Part shown: positions 44,345 to 52,992 of the stretch, one piece after another
Position numbering within the stretch: position 1 is the first letter of the stretch
How the letters are laid out: the number at the start of each line of letters is the position of its first letter
Assembly (NCBI RefSeq): GCF_009908295.1
Contig: NZ_JAAALO010000004.1
Location: 941,854-1,005,853, forward strand
Length of the DNA stretch: 64,000 bases
Direction of reading: 5' to 3'
From: Micromonospora rubida
GTDB taxonomy: Bacteria > Actinomycetota > Actinomycetes > Mycobacteriales > Micromonosporaceae
Made by a program: the position numbers and the translations under genes
The notes under the pieces: model-generated
The model's input: the letters and a program-made list of their open reading frames with translations, nothing else
The model's database searches: none
What the model was told of the DNA's origin: nothing

Positions 44345-44959
44345 GTGGATCCCAAGCTCTTCGGCGAGGTCTTCGTGACCCTGCTGGTCATCGTCGACCC
44401 GCCGGGCATGATGCCGATCTTCCTCGCGCTCACCGGGCCGCTGTCCGCCCGCGACCGGAACCGGGCGGCGTGGCAGGCCGTGGCGCTGGCGCTCGGGGTG
44501 ATCGTGGTTTTCGCCGTGGCCGGTCAGACCCTGCTCGCCTACCTGCACGTGGACCTGCCGGCGCTCCAGGCGGCCGGCGGGCTGCTGCTGGTCCTGGTCG
44601 CCCTGGAGCTGCTCACGGGCAAGACCGACGACCCCACCCAGCAGTCCACCTCGAACATCGCCCTGGTGCCGCTGGGCACCCCGCTGCTGGCCGGGCCAGG
44701 CGCGATCGTGGCGACCATGCTCTTCGTCCAGCAGGCCGACGGGGTTACCGACTACGGCTCCATCGCGACGGCCATCGTCGCGGTGATGCTCGCGGTCTGG
44801 CTCGTGCTGCGCTTCTCCGGCGGGATCGTCAAGATCCTTCGGCCGGGCGGGATCGAGGTGCTCACCCGGATCGCCGGCCTGCTGCTGGCGGCCATCGCCG
44901 TGCAGCTCATCGCCGACGCCGTCGCCGCCTTCGTCACCCAGTACATAAACATGGCCTGA
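44345..44959 (+). CDS. MarC-family membrane protein
   Basis: 204 residues with six predicted membrane helices. Signature segments: FVTLLVIVDPPGMMPIFLAL at the N-terminus, SNIALVPLGTPLLAGPGAI in the middle and AGLLLAAIAVQLIADAVAAF at the end. GTG start. Named after the E. coli multiple-antibiotic-resistance locus, but the family has no proven resistance role. 37 bp after the PHP gene. Confidence 0.92.
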   Translation: MDPKLFGEVFVTLLVIVDPPGMMPIFLALTGPLSARDRNRAAWQAVALALGVIVVFAVAGQTLLAYLHVDLPALQAAGGLLLVLVALELLTGKTDDPTQQSTSNIALVPLGTPLLAGPGAIVATMLFVQQADGVTDYGSIATAIVAVMLAVWLVLRFSGGIVKILRPGGIEVLTRIAGLLLAAIAVQLIADAVAAFVTQYINMA

Positions 44960-45025
44960 GCCGACCGACCCGACGCGCCGACCGGGTCGGGCGGAGCGTC
45001 GTACCGGGGTGGCAGGATCGGTGGG

Positions 45026-45937
45026 GTGCGACGAGCCTCCTCACCCGGACGATCCACCTCCGGTCGGGCCCCCCGGGCCCGCGCCGGCCAGCCCGAGCAG
45101 CTCGGCTTCGACGGCATGCCGGAGCGGCTGTTCGTCTGCACGCCCAGCAAGCTCGGCGCGTACGCGGACTGCGCCCGCCGCTACCGCTACTCGTACGTCG
45201 ACCGGCCGGCCCCGCCGAAGGGCCCGCCCTGGGCGCACAACTCGCTCGGCGCGAGCGTGCACACCGCCCTGAAGAACTGGTACGCGCTGCCCGCCGACCG
45301 CCGCCGCCCGGAGGCGCTGGGCGTGCTGCTCAGGGGCACCTGGGTCCGCGACGGCTACCGCGACGACGAGCAGGAGCGGGAAGCGTACCGGCGGGCGCTG
45401 GGCTGGCTGGAGTCCTACGTCGACACCCTGGATCCGGAGGCCGACCCGGTCGGCGTCGAGCGGGTGGTGGCGGTCAAGACGGCGGTGCTGGCGTTCAACG
45501 GCCGCACCGACCGGATCGACTCCCGGCCCGGCCCCGACGGCCCGGAGCTGGTGATCGTGGACTACAAGACCGGCCGCGCCGGAACGGACGCCGACGACGC
45601 GCGCGGCTCCCAGGCGCTGGCCCTCTACGCGTACGCCGCCGAGCGGGTGTTCCGCCGGCCGTGCCACCGGGTGGAGCTGCACCACCTGCCCACGGGCACC
45701 GTCGCGGCGCACGAGCACACCGCCGAGTCGCTGGCCCGGCAGCTCACCCGCGCCGAGGAGACCGCGCGGGACATCATGGCCGCCGAGCGGGCCGTCGCCG
45801 ACGGGGCCGACCCCGACGAAACGTTCCCCACCACACCCGGGCCGCGCTGCGGCTGGTGCGACTACCGCCGCACCTGCCCGACCGGCTCGCAGACGCCGGG
45901 CAAGGAGCCCTGGGCGGCGATGGAGCGCACCGCCTGA
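45026..45937 (+). CDS. RecB-like PD-(D/E)XK nuclease with Fe-S cysteines
   Basis: 303 residues, GTG start. The nuclease core has the catalytic Asp in NGRTDRIDSR and the LVIVDYKTGRA motif (D...D-x-K). Cysteines in ADCARRYRYSYVDRP near the N-terminus and in CGWCDYRRTC at the C-terminus match the four-Cys Fe-S cluster of AddB/Cas4-like exonucleases. A stand-alone DNA repair nuclease is likely; no CRISPR array is near, so it is not read as Cas4. Confidence 0.9.
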   Translation: MRRASSPGRSTSGRAPRARAGQPEQLGFDGMPERLFVCTPSKLGAYADCARRYRYSYVDRPAPPKGPPWAHNSLGASVHTALKNWYALPADRRRPEALGVLLRGTWVRDGYRDDEQEREAYRRALGWLESYVDTLDPEADPVGVERVVAVKTAVLAFNGRTDRIDSRPGPDGPELVIVDYKTGRAGTDADDARGSQALALYAYAAERVFRRPCHRVELHHLPTGTVAAHEHTAESLARQLTRAEETARDIMAAERAVADGADPDETFPTTPGPRCGWCDYRRTCPTGSQTPGKEPWAAMERTA

Positions 45938-46003
45938 CCGGCACCGCACGCACCGTCTGACCGGCACCGTGACGCCGCCGGGGCGGGCCAGGACCGGCCG
46001 GGG

Positions 46004-46852
46004 TCAGGCGGCGACGCCGGCCGCCCGCGCCTTTGCGGCCTGCTGCATCGGGCCCTCCCGCCAGCGGCGCGGCAGGGCAGCCAGGGCGAGCCGCAGGGCG
46101 CGCACGCTGAGGTCGGCCGACAGTTCGGTGGTCGGTAGCCCCAGACCGCCGTACATCCGGCGGGCCCAGGGCGGCAGCAGCGCGAACGCGGTGCCGGCGA
46201 CGCCGAGGTACGCGAACCGGGCCGGCCCGAGGTTCAGCCCGACCCGGGCCGGGAGGCTGAGCTTCCACGGGATCGGCGGCACGGTGAGGAAGACGGCCGT
46301 CTCCGCCGCCTCCCGGGTGATCCGCAGGTCCGGCCGGACGCGCCGGTAGTACTCCGCCACCTCCGCCGCGGTGCCGGGCACGTCCGCCGGGTCCAGCCCG
46401 ACCAGGGCCGCCACCCGGCGCTGCTCGCCGTAGTAGCCGTCCACCTCGGCGTCGGTCAGCCGCAGCCCGGCGCGGCGGGCGGTGCTGAGGAACGACTCCA
46501 CCTCGGCCACGTGCACCCAGCACAGCAACTCCGGGTCGTCGACGCGGAACGGCTCCCCGGTGGCCGGGTCGGTGGCGCGCAGCCGGGCGTGCAGCCGGCG
46601 TACCCGTGCCCCGGCGGCCTCGGCCTCGGCGGTGGTGCCGTAGATGGTGGTCGCCACGTACGTGGCGGTGCGGACCAGCCGCCCCCACGAGTCGGCGCGG
46701 TAGTCGCTGTTCTGCGCCACCCCGGCCATGGCCCGGGGGTGCAGCGCCTGGAGGTAGAGCGAACGCAGGCCGGCGACGATCAGGATCGGCTCCCCGTGCA
46801 CTTTCCACGTGACCGATCCCGGACCGAACAGGCCGAGGTCATCGGAGTCCAC
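46004..46852 (-). CDS. MpaB-like (DUF2236) oxygenase-fold protein
   Basis: 282 residues from the GTG at 46852. The DUF2236 hallmarks are present: GLRSLYLQALHPRAMAGVA, LVRTATYVATTIYGTTAEA and CWVHVAEVESFL, with the histidines that bind haem in the latex-clearing/MpaB fold. Function unknown; a haem-dependent oxidation is a reasonable guess. It follows the Fur-like gene in the same orientation after 46 bp. Confidence 0.9.
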   Translation of the reverse strand: MDSDDLGLFGPGSVTWKVHGEPILIVAGLRSLYLQALHPRAMAGVAQNSDYRADSWGRLVRTATYVATTIYGTTAEAEAAGARVRRLHARLRATDPATGEPFRVDDPELLCWVHVAEVESFLSTARRAGLRLTDAEVDGYYGEQRRVAALVGLDPADVPGTAAEVAEYYRRVRPDLRITREAAETAVFLTVPPIPWKLSLPARVGLNLGPARFAYLGVAGTAFALLPPWARRMYGGLGLPTTELSADLSVRALRLALAALPRRWREGPMQQAAKARAAGVAA

Positions 46853-46898
46853 CTGACCAAGGGTGCCACGCCCCGAGCCCGGTCGGCGGGGGGTGACG

Positions 46899-47327
46899 TC
46901 AGTCGTCGGCGGAGCGGCGGGCCTGGCAGGCCGGGCAGAGCCCCCAGAAGGTGACCTCCGCCTCGTCCACCTCGAAGCCGTGGGCGATGGCCGGGTCGAG
47001 GCAGGGTGCCTCGCCGACCGCGCAGTCGATGTCGGCGATCTCGCCGCAGCTTCGGCACACCACGTGGTGGTGGTTGTCGCCGACCCGCGCCTCGTACCGT
47101 GCGGGGCTGCCGGCCGGCTCGATCCGGCGGGAGAGACCGGCCCGGGACAGCGCGCCGAGGACGTCGTAGACGGCCTGGGTGGAGACGGAGTCGAGGCGTT
47201 CCCGCACCCGGCGGGTGATCTCGTCGACCTCCAGGTGACCGCCGGCGGCGAGGACGCCCAGCACGGCGAGGCGCGGCCGGGTGACCCGCAGGCCCCTCGA
47301 CCGAAGCAGCTCCTCACCACCGGACAT
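46899..47327 (-). CDS. Fur-family metalloregulator
   Basis: 142 residues from the ATG at 47327; the open frame above is not similar to the family. Winged helix with GLRVTRPRLAVLGVL, then the sensor region GDNHHHVVCRSCGEIADIDC with regulatory histidines and the first zinc-site CxxC, and CPAC near the end. The H-rich motif and CRSC fit FurA/CatR-type regulators of peroxide or iron response. No katG is adjacent, so its regulon is elsewhere. Divergent from the DUF2231 gene. Confidence 0.9.
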   Translation of the reverse strand: MSGGEELLRSRGLRVTRPRLAVLGVLAAGGHLEVDEITRRVRERLDSVSTQAVYDVLGALSRAGLSRRIEPAGSPARYEARVGDNHHHVVCRSCGEIADIDCAVGEAPCLDPAIAHGFEVDEAEVTFWGLCPACQARRSADD

Positions 47328-47524
47328 GAGGTCAATGACAGCACGGCCCCCACCAGGCGACAAGCGAGCTCCTTGACCGGGTGGCCAGGACCACAGCAGG
47401 CCGTCGCCCGGGGCCCGGGCTGAACCGGGCAATCGACGCGTGCGTGTACCCGATCGTCAGCACTGCCGTGGCAGCGGAGCGTCGTACGCTGGCTGCCGCG
47501 GACCGCGTCCACTGGAGGTGTCGG

Positions 47525-48007
47525 GTGTTCAGGGAGATCAACGGGCTGCCAGGCCACGTTCTGATGATTCACGCCGCCGTGGTGTTCGTTCCGCTGCTGG
47601 CCGTGCTGGCCGCCGCCTACGGGCTGCTGCCGAGGTGGCGCCCCCGGCTCGGCTGGGCGGTGGCCGCCCTCGCGGTGGTCACCCCGATCGTCACCTGGGT
47701 GGCGACGGAGTCGGGCGAGGCGCTGGAGGGGGCGCTGCGGGAGAAGGGCTACCCGCCGCAGATCCTCGACCAGGTCCACGAGCACGCGGAGTACGGCGGG
47801 ACGCTGCTCTGGTTCACCGTCGGCCTCGCCGTGGCGGCCCTCCTCCTGCTGCTGGCGACCCGCAACGACGACCGGGTCTCCCGGCTGCCCTCCTGGGCGC
47901 CCCTGCTGCTGACCGTGGTGGTGGTCGTGCTCGGGCTGGCCTCGCTGGTCTACGTCTACCTGACCGGCGACACCGGAGCCCAGGCGGTCTGGGGCGGCAC
48001 CCTCTGA
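47525..48007 (+). CDS. DUF2231 membrane protein
   Basis: 160 residues from the GTG at 47525, with GGAGG 6 nt upstream. Four membrane helices and the DUF2231 signature GLPGHVLMIHAAVVFVPLLA; a His/Glu-containing loop HEHAEYGGTLLWFTVGLA follows. In related proteins a haem or metal is suspected. The larger open frame above is not coding. Confidence 0.85.
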   Translation: MFREINGLPGHVLMIHAAVVFVPLLAVLAAAYGLLPRWRPRLGWAVAALAVVTPIVTWVATESGEALEGALREKGYPPQILDQVHEHAEYGGTLLWFTVGLAVAALLLLLATRNDDRVSRLPSWAPLLLTVVVVVLGLASLVYVYLTGDTGAQAVWGGTL

Positions 48008-48032
48008 CCGTCCGTGCGGCGAGCCGGCCCGG

Positions 48033-48380
48033 TCAGAAGATCGCCCGGGAGCAGAGCAGGCAGAGCAGGGCGACCAGCACCACCCCTGCGGCCCCGCCGA
48101 CACTCCAGGTGACCCACTGGGCGCGCTGCTCCTCCACGTCCAAACCGGCCGTGTCCTGTGGCGGCAGGCGTCGGGGCGGCGCCGCCCGCAGGTGCACCGG
48201 GGGCCGCCAGCCGGGCGGCGGAGGCGTGGTGGGCGGCGGCCCGCCGTACCCGGCCGCCGGGCCGGGACTGTCGGCACCGGCCGGCCCTACCTGGCCGGGG
48301 GCCGCGCCGCCGCTGCCGGGGGCGTCCGGCGGACGGCGCCAGTAGTCGTCGTCGGGGCGGTCACCGCTGGGCGTCGTCAC
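48033..48380 (-). CDS. Small membrane protein with Pro-rich cytoplasmic part
   Basis: 115 residues from the GTG at 48380. Residues 1-85 are rich in Pro/Gly/Asp, and a single C-terminal membrane helix (about 90-111) ends with LLCLLCSRAIF. No domain is recognised. Convergent with the DUF2231 gene; 73 bp from the divergent 58-aa gene. Confidence 0.65.
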   Translation of the reverse strand: MTTPSGDRPDDDYWRRPPDAPGSGGAAPGQVGPAGADSPGPAAGYGGPPPTTPPPPGWRPPVHLRAAPPRRLPPQDTAGLDVEEQRAQWVTWSVGGAAGVVLVALLCLLCSRAIF

Positions 48381-48453
48381 GCCGTCCGACGCTACCAACC
48401 CCTGCGCCCCGTGGCCGACCGGACGCGGGCCGGAGCCGGTACTCTTGCCGCTC

Positions 48454-48630
48454 GTGAGCATCGACCCGGGGACGCAGGCGCGCGGCGACGACGACCGCGC
48501 CGTCGAGCTGAGCGACGACTTCGTGGTGCTGCCCGAGCAGACGGCCGACGACACCGACCGCGGTTGGGGCGAGCGGTCCGGCGGCAACGACGACTGGCTG
48601 CTCGCCGAGCGCCCGCCGCACTGGGGCTGA
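48454..48630 (+). CDS. Small acidic conserved protein (58 aa)
   Basis: 58 residues from the GTG at 48454, strongly acidic with a WLLAERPPHWG end. No domain is recognised. Its third-codon GC is high and its surroundings are otherwise empty, which supports it as a gene, but there is no clear GGAGG element. Confidence 0.5.
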   Translation: MSIDPGTQARGDDDRAVELSDDFVVLPEQTADDTDRGWGERSGGNDDWLLAERPPHWG

Positions 48631-48745
48631 GCCCCGCCGCCCGCCGTCCCGGCCCGCCTCGGACGTTCGGACCTGCCGGTCGGCGTGCCCCTCGGGCGCT
48701 CGGCTGTGCTGTCCCGCTTGGCCGTGCCGTGGGTCCCGCGCGGCG

Positions 48746-49246
48746 TCAGCCGCGGACCACGATGGCGAACCGGCTGCCCTCCGGCAGCCCCACGGCGCGC
48801 TGCGCCTGCTCGGGGCGCAGCGCCAGGTAGAGCGCCGAGGAGCCGTCCGCCGCGCCGGCCCCGACCACGTCGAGCACCAGCGCGCGGGACGCCAGCAGGT
48901 CGGCCTCGGTGGCCCGGCCGCCGGCCGGCACGGCGAGCAGGTCGACCCGGGCGCCGGGGCGGACCACGGCGAGCGCGGCGGGTTCGGCCAGCCGGACCGG
49001 GACGCCGACCGCCCCGTCGGGCAGGGGCAGCGCGGACGGCGGGCCGCCGGTGGACGGCGACGGGCCCGGGCCGGGGGAGCCGGAGCCATTCGGTGGTGGC
49101 GGGCACCCGGCCGGGGTCTGGAGGACCGCCGCGGCGAGCCCGAGGAGGGCGGCGACGAGGGCGGCGCGCAGCAGCGCGGACCGTCCCGGAAGCCGGGGCC
49201 GGCGCATCGGCCGCAGTGATCCCGTGCCCGCCCCGGTGATCGCCAT
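48746..49246 (-). CDS. SAF/CpaB-like domain exported protein
   Basis: 166 residues from the ATG at 49246 (GGGAGGA upstream). An N-terminal membrane anchor or signal (~20-42; LLRAALVAALLGLAAAVLQ), a Pro/Ser/Gly-rich linker, then a domain resembling the SAF-like RcpC/CpaB fold (VPVRLAEPAALAVVRPGARVD). Members act in pilus assembly or as sugar-binding lids, but no pilus genes are near. It lies 193 bp left of the FmdB/Ruc-like gene. Confidence 0.72.
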   Translation of the reverse strand: MAITGAGTGSLRPMRRPRLPGRSALLRAALVAALLGLAAAVLQTPAGCPPPPNGSGSPGPGPSPSTGGPPSALPLPDGAVGVPVRLAEPAALAVVRPGARVDLLAVPAGGRATEADLLASRALVLDVVGAGAADGSSALYLALRPEQAQRAVGLPEGSRFAIVVRG

Positions 49247-49439
49247 CCGGTCCTCCCGCCTCTCCCCGGGCGCCGCAGTGGCACCGGGGCACCCGCCTCG
49301 CCCGGCACCGTGGTGGCGCCGGGAGCAGCAGGCTAGGCCGGGAAGGGCCGGCCCCGCCCGGGTCGGGGCGGGGCCTGTGGACAACCGGGCCGCCTGTGGA
49401 CAACCCCCACGCGGCGCGGCGATCTGCTAGGAAGCCGGG

Positions 49440-49835
49440 TCAGGAGGAGCTGGAACCGCTGGCCGCCGGGGCCTTCGACGTGCCGCCCGAGGACGACGAC
49501 CCGGACGACCCGGATGCCCCGGACGACCCGGACGCGGTCGACGAGCCCGAGGACCCGCTGGTCGAGCCGCCGGACGTGCTCGACGACGACCCGGAGTCGC
49601 CGGACGACGACTCGGACTTGGCCGGCTTCTCGGTGCCGCTCTTGGCCGGGTCGGCCCCGGCGCGGGAGTCGGTGCGGTAGAAGCCCGAGCCCTTGAAGAC
49701 GATGCCGACCGAGTTGAAGACCTTGCGCAGCCGTCCCGCACACGCCGGGCACTCGGTCAACGGCTCGTCAGAGAAGGACTGCACCGCCTCGAGCTGCTGA
49801 CCGCACGCGGTGCAGGCGTACTGGTACGTGGGCAC
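49440..49835 (-). CDS. FmdB-type zinc-ribbon protein with disordered Ser/Gly tail (Ruc/Rv0991c-like)
   Basis: 131 residues from the GTG at 49835 (AGGAG upstream). Residues 1-40 contain the zinc ribbon CTACG and CPACAG, followed by a low-complexity Ser/Gly/Thr tail of about 75 residues. The M. tuberculosis homologue Rv0991c (Ruc) is reported as a redox-controlled chaperone whose disulfides and disordered tail act on unfolded proteins. A perfect CIRCE element lies 31 bp upstream, so HrcA heat-shock control is likely. Downstream of the cyclo-ligase, as in M. tuberculosis. Confidence 0.87.
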   Translation of the reverse strand: MPTYQYACTACGQQLEAVQSFSDEPLTECPACAGRLRKVFNSVGIVFKGSGFYRTDSRAGADPAKSGTEKPAKSESSSGDSGSSSSTSGGSTSGSSGSSTASGSSGASGSSGSSSSGGTSKAPAASGSSSS

Positions 49836-49865
49836 GTTCTCCTCCGGATGATCTGGCACGGCCGG

Positions 49866-49892
49866 TTGGCACTCGACTCATTCGAGTGCCAA
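49866..49892. promoter_or_regulatory. CIRCE element (HrcA operator)
   Basis: TTGGCACTC, 9 spacer bases, GAGTGCCAA: the two arms pair perfectly and match the CIRCE consensus except the usual third-base A. It overlaps the last codons of the cyclo-ligase gene and precedes the FmdB/Ruc-like start by 30 bp. Confidence 0.85.
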
Positions 49893-50564
49893 TGGTGCGT
49901 CATCGGACCCGGGTTCGTCCAGCGGAAGTGCCGGGATCGACCCGGGGCCGCCTGTCAGCGTACGCAGCCCCGCCCCGGGGTCGACCACCGCGCGGACCGG
50001 GCGGTCGTGCGGCTCGACCGGGAGATGTTCGCGCAGTTCACCGTCGTGCAGCAGGGCCACCGTCAGGGTCTCGTCGCCGACCCGGGCCAGCGCCCGGTCG
50101 TACGAGCCGCCACCGCGGCCCAGCCGCCGCCCGTGCCGGTCCACCGCCAGGGCCGGCACCACCACGAGTTGGGCGGCGGTGACCGCCGACCGGCCGAGCC
50201 GGGGGCCGGTCGGCTCCCGCAGCCCCCGCCCGGCCGCGACCAGGCAGCCGGGGCCGGTGTACGCCGCCCAGTCCAGGTCGAGGTCGTCGCACAGCACCGG
50301 CAGCAGCAGGTCGGCCCGGGGCGGCAGCGCCGCGTGCAACGCCTCCGGCAGTTCCGGGCCGCCCGGCTCGGAGCCCACCGGGACGTATGCGGTCATCAGG
50401 GTCGGGCGCAGCCGACGGACCAGCTCGACCAGCGCGGCCCGGACGCTCGCCGCCGCCTCGGCCCGGGCCGACGTGGGCAGCGCGCGGCGGCGGGCGAGTA
50501 GGTCGACCCGGGCAATCCGCTTCGCCTCATGGGCCACTTCCGCGTCATCAGAAAAATCAGGCAC
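49878..50564 (-). CDS. 5-formyltetrahydrofolate cyclo-ligase
   Basis: 228 residues from the GTG at 50564 (CAGGAG 6 nt upstream; a TTG further up is possible). Family features are KRIARVDLLARRRAL at the N-terminus, the ATP/folate loop GRRLGRGGGSYDRAL and the end VVDPGAGL. It converts 5-formyl-THF to 5,10-methenyl-THF using ATP. Its 3' end contains the CIRCE element of the next gene. Divergent from the diguanylate cyclase. Confidence 0.93.
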   Translation of the reverse strand: MPDFSDDAEVAHEAKRIARVDLLARRRALPTSARAEAAASVRAALVELVRRLRPTLMTAYVPVGSEPGGPELPEALHAALPPRADLLLPVLCDDLDLDWAAYTGPGCLVAAGRGLREPTGPRLGRSAVTAAQLVVVPALAVDRHGRRLGRGGGSYDRALARVGDETLTVALLHDGELREHLPVEPHDRPVRAVVDPGAGLRTLTGGPGSIPALPLDEPGSDDAPLALE

Positions 50565-50649
50565 GCAACACTCCTGACGCAACGTTCCCCACCCGGTCGC
50601 ACTGTGTCAGCATCGCAAGCATCGGGCGCGGAACTGCCGGGGGGAAGCG

Positions 50650-52983
50650 TTGACGCTACGCGGGCGGTTGACGGCAGCCTTCCTCGCGGTGGTGCTCGGC
50701 CCGGTCCTGCTCGGCGCGCTCTTCGTCGGCTCGACCATGGCGGCCGTCGACCGCAGCCGTTCGACGGAACGGCTCGGGCTGGCCGCGGCGAGCGTGCGTA
50801 CCTCGGTCGACGCCCTGTGCCAGCAGTTGCGCGCGGCGGCCGACGCGGTCGCCCTCGTCGCCGACCAGGCCGGGCGGCCCGGCGCGGCCGGGCAGGTGGT
50901 GAGCCGGGGCCTGGCCGCCGCCGTGCTGGTCACCGACGTGGCCGGCGGAGTCCTCTACACCACCCCCGGTGCCCCGGCCGGGCCCTGGCGGGACTGCTCC
51001 GCCGACGACCTTGCCGGGGGGGCGGTCCGTGCGCTCACCGCGCGGGTCGGGCTGCGCGACCGGGCCGGCGCCGACCTGGGCACGGTCGCCGCGGCCCAGC
51101 CGGTCGACCCGGGCTTCGTGGCCCGGCTGGCGGCGGTCACCGGCGTCGCGGTCACCCTCCTCGACGACGCCGCCGGCGTCGCGCACACCACCGAGGCCCC
51201 GGGGGTACGCGACGCGGTCCTCACCGCCGCGCGGAAGGTCACCGGCGACCGGGTCACCGAGACCCTGGACGGCCGGTACGTCCGCCGGGTGGGCCCGTCG
51301 CCGGGGCAGCCGCTGCCGCTGGTGCTCTCCGTGCCCAGCGAGCAGCCCCCCGGCCTGCACGCGGCGCTGGTCGGCGCGGTGGTGCTGGCCGGGCTGCTGG
51401 CGGTGGCGGTGGCCTGGCGGCTGGCCCGGGTCACCACCCGGCCGCTGGTGGAGCTGGCCGGCGCGGTGGACCGGGTGGCCCGCGGCGACCTGGGCGCCCG
51501 GGTGCCGGTGCGCAGCCGCGACGAGATCGGCCGGCTCGCCGCCGCGTTCAACCGGATGACCCGGGAGACCGACTCCTACGTTCAGGCGCTCACCAGCAGC
51601 CGGGACCAGTTACGCGGGCATCTCGCGGTGCTCGGCGACACCCTGGCCAGCACCCACGACCTACAACGCATCCTGCGGGTGATCCTGCACAGCGCGATCG
51701 CCGCGACCGGGGCCCGGGCCGGGGCGGTGCTCCTGGTCGACGGCGGGGTGCTGGTGGGGCGGTGCGCCGAAGGGCTGGACGGGCGCTGGCCCGCCGCCGG
51801 GCCGCCGCCGGACGCCGCCGACCCGGTGCCGCCCGGCGACGCCGATTCGGCCCGGCCCGACGACGCCGATTCGGCCCGGCCCGGCCCCATCGACCCGGCC
51901 CGGCCCGCCGGTGCCGGCCCGGCGGCGCTGCGGGTGCCGGTGGGACGCGGGGTGGTCGGCGCGGTGGCGGCCACCGGTGAGCCGTGCCGGGGCCGCGTCG
52001 ATCCGGCGGCCGAACCGACCGGGGAGCCGCGCTGCGAGACGTACGTCGCAGTGCCCTTCGCCACCCCCGGCGGCCTCGCCGACCGGGCCGGCGCGGAGCC
52101 CGCGGCGGCGCTCGGCGTGCTGGTCCTCTACGACCGGCTCGGCGGGGACGAGTTCGACGACGACGACCTGGTCACCCTGCGCACCTTCGCCGGGCACGCG
52201 GCCGTGGCGGTGGACAACGTCCGGGTGCACGAGGAGGCCCAGCGGCTGTCGCTGACCGACCCGCTGACCGGGCTGTGGAACTACCGCTACCTGCGCGAGT
52301 CGATTCGCCGGGAGGTGGAGCGGGCCAGCCGGTTCGGCCGGATGCTCAGCGTCCTCGCGCTGGACCTGGACCGCTTCAAGATGGTCAACGACACCTGGGG
52401 CCACGCCGCCGGGGATGCGGTGCTCGCCGAGTTCGCCCGCCGGCTCCGGGGCGAGATCCGCGAGGTGGACCTGGCCTTCCGCCAGGGCGGGGAGGAGTTC
52501 GTGCTGCTGCTGCCGGAGACCGACGCGCGGGGCGCGACCACCGTGGCCGAGCGGCTCGGCGCTGCCGTCCGGGACGTCCCCGTCGCGCTGGACGGGCCCG
52601 GAGGGGTGACCATCGGGGTGACCGTCTCCGTCGGCATCGCCGTGTACCCGGACCACGCCACCACCGGCCAGCAGGTCCTCGACGCCGCCGATGCCGCCCT
52701 GTACGCGGCCAAGGCGGCCGGCCGGGACACCTGGCGGCTGGCCGAGGCGCAGCCCTGGCCCCCGGTGGAGGAGATCGCCGTGCCGGCCGCCGCGGTCAGC
52801 CCCTCCGACGGACTGCCCCGGGCGGGTGTGGCGATCGACGGGCGGGACTCCCCGGCCCGCGTCACGGCGGCGGTCGGCCCGGTCGACCTCGACGCCGGGC
52901 GGCCGGAGGTGCCGGTGGCGCGGTCCGGGCCGGGCGGCGCGTCTTCCGGTCCTCACCCGTCGCGGCACGCCTCTGGCCGATAG
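50650..52983 (+). CDS. Membrane diguanylate cyclase (sCache-like, HAMP, GAF, GGDEF)
   Basis: 777 residues. A membrane helix at 5-30, an outer sensor region to ~235, a second helix ~238-257, HAMP to ~315, GAF ~330-520 and a GGDEF domain ~530-700. The active site reads GGEEF at 613-617, and the RxxD inhibition site (Arg604-Asp607) is five residues before it, so c-di-GMP product inhibition is probable. A Pro/Ala/Asp-rich loop interrupts the GAF domain. The start is a TTG at 50650. Makes c-di-GMP. Confidence 0.9.
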   Translation: MTLRGRLTAAFLAVVLGPVLLGALFVGSTMAAVDRSRSTERLGLAAASVRTSVDALCQQLRAAADAVALVADQAGRPGAAGQVVSRGLAAAVLVTDVAGGVLYTTPGAPAGPWRDCSADDLAGGAVRALTARVGLRDRAGADLGTVAAAQPVDPGFVARLAAVTGVAVTLLDDAAGVAHTTEAPGVRDAVLTAARKVTGDRVTETLDGRYVRRVGPSPGQPLPLVLSVPSEQPPGLHAALVGAVVLAGLLAVAVAWRLARVTTRPLVELAGAVDRVARGDLGARVPVRSRDEIGRLAAAFNRMTRETDSYVQALTSSRDQLRGHLAVLGDTLASTHDLQRILRVILHSAIAATGARAGAVLLVDGGVLVGRCAEGLDGRWPAAGPPPDAADPVPPGDADSARPDDADSARPGPIDPARPAGAGPAALRVPVGRGVVGAVAATGEPCRGRVDPAAEPTGEPRCETYVAVPFATPGGLADRAGAEPAAALGVLVLYDRLGGDEFDDDDLVTLRTFAGHAAVAVDNVRVHEEAQRLSLTDPLTGLWNYRYLRESIRREVERASRFGRMLSVLALDLDRFKMVNDTWGHAAGDAVLAEFARRLRGEIREVDLAFRQGGEEFVLLLPETDARGATTVAERLGAAVRDVPVALDGPGGVTIGVTVSVGIAVYPDHATTGQQVLDAADAALYAAKAAGRDTWRLAEAQPWPPVEEIAVPAAAVSPSDGLPRAGVAIDGRDSPARVTAAVGPVDLDAGRPEVPVARSGPGGASSGPHPSRHASGR
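51838..51882. repeat. 21-bp coding repeat inside the GAF domain
   Basis: The 21-nt run at 51838-51858 recurs at 51862-51882 (24-bp period) and gives DADSARP twice in the loop that interrupts the GAF domain. Suggests recent in-frame duplication. Confidence 0.75.
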
Positions 52984-52992
52984 TCTCGCGAC

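Noticed and set aside
45026..45937. Cas4-like nuclease as sign of a CRISPR system
   Set aside because: No repeats, spacers or cas genes in the window; stand-alone RecB-like nucleases are common.
49396..49680. Asp/Pro-rich open frame (DPDD repeats) on the plus strand
   Set aside because: It is the antisense of the Ser/Gly tail of the FmdB-like protein.
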